64,000 nucleotides of DNA, taken from Ceriagrion tenellum (Eukaryota > Arthropoda > Insecta > Odonata > Coenagrionidae). Below are positions 61,937 through 64,000 of the stretch, in pieces (position 1 is the first letter of the stretch; every line of letters begins with the position of its first letter). The notes beneath the pieces are model-generated. The model was not told where the DNA came from and did no database searches. It saw only the letters and a program-made list of their open reading frames with translations. The stretch is from contig OY720633.1 in NCBI GenBank assembly GCA_963169105.1, forward strand, positions 39,324,795 to 39,388,794, written 5' to 3'. The translations under genes were made by a program, and so were the position numbers.

Positions 61937-62173
61937 ATGTCCCCAAGCGAGACGCTAAACGACGAGTGGCAGATGGCAGAATTTCTTGTTCTGCAGAGAA
62001 TGCACAAGATCGGAGGAGGGACAGTCCTCGAAGTGGTCGGGGAGGAAGGGGAGCAATTAATAGCCCTCCCCGAGGGAGCTTCATATACAGAAGAGGGGGT
62101 GAATAAACCCACAACCTTGGTTTATTTTGTATCTAAGACCCGTGAGGGAAGAATAAAAATAATTTTAAAATAA
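61937..62173 (+). CDS. 78-residue protein of unknown function in the virus-like cluster
   Basis: ATG at 61937 immediately follows an acceptor-like pyrimidine tract ending TATAG. The product starts MSPSETLNDEWQMAEFLVLQ, then HKIGGGTVLEVVGEEGEQ and a short basic end (REGRIKIILK); no signal or membrane segment. The TAA stop overlaps the AATAAA signal at 62169, a compact arrangement typical of viral or Polinton genomes. The frame is intact. Family not recognised with confidence. Its position between the promoter and the packaging ATPase suggests a structural or accessory gene of the element. Confidence 0.6.
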   Translation: MSPSETLNDEWQMAEFLVLQRMHKIGGGTVLEVVGEEGEQLIALPEGASYTEEGVNKPTTLVYFVSKTREGRIKIILK

Positions 62174-62174
62174 A
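62169..62174 (+). terminator. poly(A) signal overlapping the stop codon
   Basis: AATAAA with the TAA stop of the 61937 frame inside it. Confidence 0.6.
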
Positions 62175-62890
62175 GTTTGTCTTACTATGCAGTGATTTCC
62201 TTTAATACTCCCATTGCTTACGAGTTCTAGTCACTACGGGAAATAAATTACTGTACAGCAACATACAGCCCACACGGGATTAGCGAAGGGTAAGTTACAC
62301 GAAATGTAGTCTGAACGGAATTGATTTGTGAGGAGCTCTAGCTCTTAGGACATGGGTTCTCTTCTTAAGATGACTTTAAGATATTTTTAAAAATTTTCAT
62401 AAAGGGCGAAATTTATTTTACAAAAATGTGACTATACACGACGAGTTTCTCTCTATATCGTGTGTTGGTGTCGTGTTATAACCAATTCCCCCACTAACCA
62501 TTGCTGTTCGCGTTGAAGCATGAGGTAGCTCGTGCAATTCACTTGAACCGGAAATTCTCCTTTCAAATTCTTCAACCTAACCATCCCTGTTATGTAAAAC
62601 AAATTTACGAACGGAACGTTATTATTTTTGGTTATTTGGAAGGACTTAAGAATTCTAAGAAAATAGGATTCAACTAAGAGTAGTCCACTAGTGGTTTTAT
62701 CATATTTACATGACACGCATCAAAACGAGGCAAAAAGATTCCTAATGTGAGACCAGGCGTGAGACGCTTACATAAATCATACTTGCAACAGTGCGAAATT
62801 CAGTGATGAGTTGTCGCGTAAGCTTGAGACGTTTCCATCGTGAGCCCAGGTTATATCGCTAGCTCTCTATTAGTTACTTCCAGTTAAAAA
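62175..62890. other. spacer before the ATPase frame
   Basis: No coding frame recognised. It ends in an acceptor-like TATTAGTTACTTCCAG at 62868-62883, seven bases before the ATPase ATG. Confidence 0.4.
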
Positions 62891-63490
62891 ATGGAGCTCA
62901 GGCTGAGACTTCCTTTCGGTGCCCTCGTGGCAGGACCCAGCGGATCCGGGAAAACAGTTTTTACCAGCCGACTTATAAAATTTCGGAAGGAAATGTTTGA
63001 CGTCGCGTTTAAAGAAATTATTGGGTGCTACGGCGAGTGGCAGATTTTTTACGATACTTTAAAACCATTGGGAGTGTCCTTTCATGAGGGTATGCCTGAT
63101 TTAAAAGCTATGCATTACAAATCCGACGCCACTCTTATTATTATTGATGATCTAATGGTAGAAAGCTGTGGCAGTGTTATGATTGATTTATTCACGAGAG
63201 GAAGCCATCATCTGAATATCAGCGTTATTCATTTGACACAAAATTTCAGGGAAAAGGCGCTCGCGACGTATCATTAAATACGCACTCTATATTTCAAAAA
63301 CCCTAGGGATCGAAGTCAAATTTTGAGTTTGGCACGGCAAATGCAACCCAAAAAACATAAAATTCCTGCAGGAAGCGTATAAAGATGCGACACAGAAAGC
63401 TCATGGTTATTTATTTATCGATGTAAAACAGGCCACACCTGATAAATTTCGCTATCGAACGGAAATATTTCCGGATGACTAAGAAATGTA
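62891..63490 (+). pseudogene. packaging-type ATPase (Polinton/adintovirus-like), broken
   Basis: ATG at 62891 opens 128 codons: MELRLRLPFGALVAGPSGSG contains the Walker A motif (residues 15-22), Asp-Asp of Walker B lies in ATLIIIDDLMV (86-87), and a polar sensor-like HLTQNF follows (114-119). This is the HerA/FtsK-like DNA-packaging ATPase fold of Polintons, adintoviruses and related large DNA viruses, which pumps genome into capsids. The frame stops at TAA 63275-63277. Homologous-looking coding sequence continues to about 63490 with a further frame change near 63358 and another stop near 63479, so the C-terminal third is disrupted. Length to the last recognisable block, about 200 residues, is near the family norm. 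Dead relic or recently broken copy. Confidence 0.75.
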
Positions 63491-63575
63491 TTTCTATCAA
63501 CCGAAAAAGTGAGATTCTATTTTAGGAAAAGGTGCCCATATATTAAAAGTTCACTTCTCATATATTACAGTTGTT

Positions 63576-63899
63576 ATGATGCGTCGGATAGCGAAACACG
63601 CTGACGCATTACGTTATTTGGTGCGCTGCAAACCGGCTATTCGCACCGCGACACTCAGAACAGCAGATCCTGATCTCATTCGCACTATCTGTGAAATTAT
63701 TTTAAATACTCTCGAAGGTAACGTGAATTTAACCCCCGCGCTGAAAAAGCGTTTGTCTCGACACAAGGGAGTGCTACGTAAAATTGCTAAGGGGAAAGGT
63801 TGCTGGAAGAAAAAGAAACGGATTATCTTACAATCAGGCGGGAGCTTTATAGCTTTACTAATACCTTTGATTGGTAGCATACTCTCCAAATTTCTCTAA
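63576..63899 (+). CDS. small basic protein, pX/Mu-like core protein candidate
   Basis: An intact 107-codon frame with ATG at 63576, five bases after an acceptor-like TATATTACAG. The N-terminal half is Arg/Lys/Ala rich, the middle is helical (IRTICEIILNTLEGNVNL), followed by a basic run KGKGCWKKKKR. It ends in a hydrophobic segment FIALLIPLIGSILSKFL that could cross or enter a membrane. Short basic proteins with a hydrophobic tail placed just after the ATPase are typical of arthropod Polinton/adintovirus-like gene clusters and are compared with adenovirus core protein pX/Mu. Function by position and composition only. Confidence 0.6.
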   Translation: MMRRIAKHADALRYLVRCKPAIRTATLRTADPDLIRTICEIILNTLEGNVNLTPALKKRLSRHKGVLRKIAKGKGCWKKKKRIILQSGGSFIALLIPLIGSILSKFL

Positions 63900-63901
63900 T
63901 C

Positions 63902-64000
63902 ATGGATCATGCAAAGAAAATGGTACTTGTTCCTCAAGAAACTATTCACAGAATGACTAATTCGATAGTTCCAATGACGAGTAAATATCAGACGCTGACC
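63902..64000 (+). CDS. start of next frame in the virus-like cluster, cut by window end
   Basis: ATG at 63902, two bases after the preceding TAA, opens a frame that runs to the window edge: MDHAKKMVLVPQETIHRMTN, then a Ser/Thr-rich stretch. Tight packing suggests the same unit. Product unidentified. Confidence 0.5.
   Translation, partial: MDHAKKMVLVPQETIHRMTNSIVPMTSKYQTLT

Noticed and set aside
1..64000. CRISPR array, bacterial operons or ribosomal RNA
   Set aside because: Repeats here are transposon-type, introns are spliceosomal, and no rRNA-like sequence was seen.

Overview
The window is animal nuclear DNA, almost certainly arthropod and probably insect. It is AT-rich, its coding DNA is cut by long GT-AG introns, and it is full of degenerate transposable elements: non-LTR (LINE) retrotransposons, a Ty3/gypsy relic, a piggyBac copy, tRNA-derived SINEs and several inverted-repeat elements. 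Most short open frames are noise.

The only well-identified host gene is a complete NOMO (Nodal modulator) orthologue on the minus strand, 49942 down to 13461. I resolved 16 coding exons. Their junctions all keep phase and give one uninterrupted frame of 1,233 codons plus stop, with an N-terminal signal peptide, the serial beta-sandwich lumenal region, a C-terminal membrane helix and a basic tail ending PRKT. NOMO works in the ER membrane with Nicalin and TMEM147 as part of the multipass translocon. Its introns hold a piggyBac element (16510-19074), a TTAA-bounded repeat (20829-21605), a tRNA-SINE (25305-25500), a second SINE (30153-30475), a 2.4 kb element with pogo-like ends (32011-34383) that contains a MITE with a target duplication (33634-33898), and a LINE copy with target-site duplication (45375-46455).

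Left flank (1-13300): a LINE reverse-transcriptase fragment at the edge, a probable first coding exon of a secreted protein on the minus strand (2712-2832, with signal peptide, TATA-like box and splice donor), a weaker possible first exon on the plus strand (4838-5036), a 5'-truncated LINE 3' end with target duplication (7333-7753), a palindromic repeat (7843-8226), and a perfect 22-bp hairpin (11998-12047).

Right flank (50-59.3 kb): a graveyard of mobile DNA. It holds a 484-bp element with 76-bp inverted ends, a LINE endonuclease fragment, a TATA-bearing GC-rich block, an unusual reverse transcriptase/RNase H fragment, a heavily broken gypsy gag-pol, an 800-bp palindrome of tandem units, and C-rich and tandem repeats.

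The last 4.7 kb (59.3-64 kb) is the most unusual part. It has a compact two-strand cluster: a minus-strand two-exon gene with its own poly(A) signal, a divergent TATA promoter, a 78-codon frame, a packaging-ATPase-like frame (broken), a short basic protein frame (intact), and the start of another frame. Three of these plus-strand ATGs sit 0-7 bases after a splice-acceptor-like sequence, and strong splice donors lie upstream. I read this as the edge of an integrated Polinton/Maverick or adintovirus-like element that may use a shared spliced leader. It continues past the window end.
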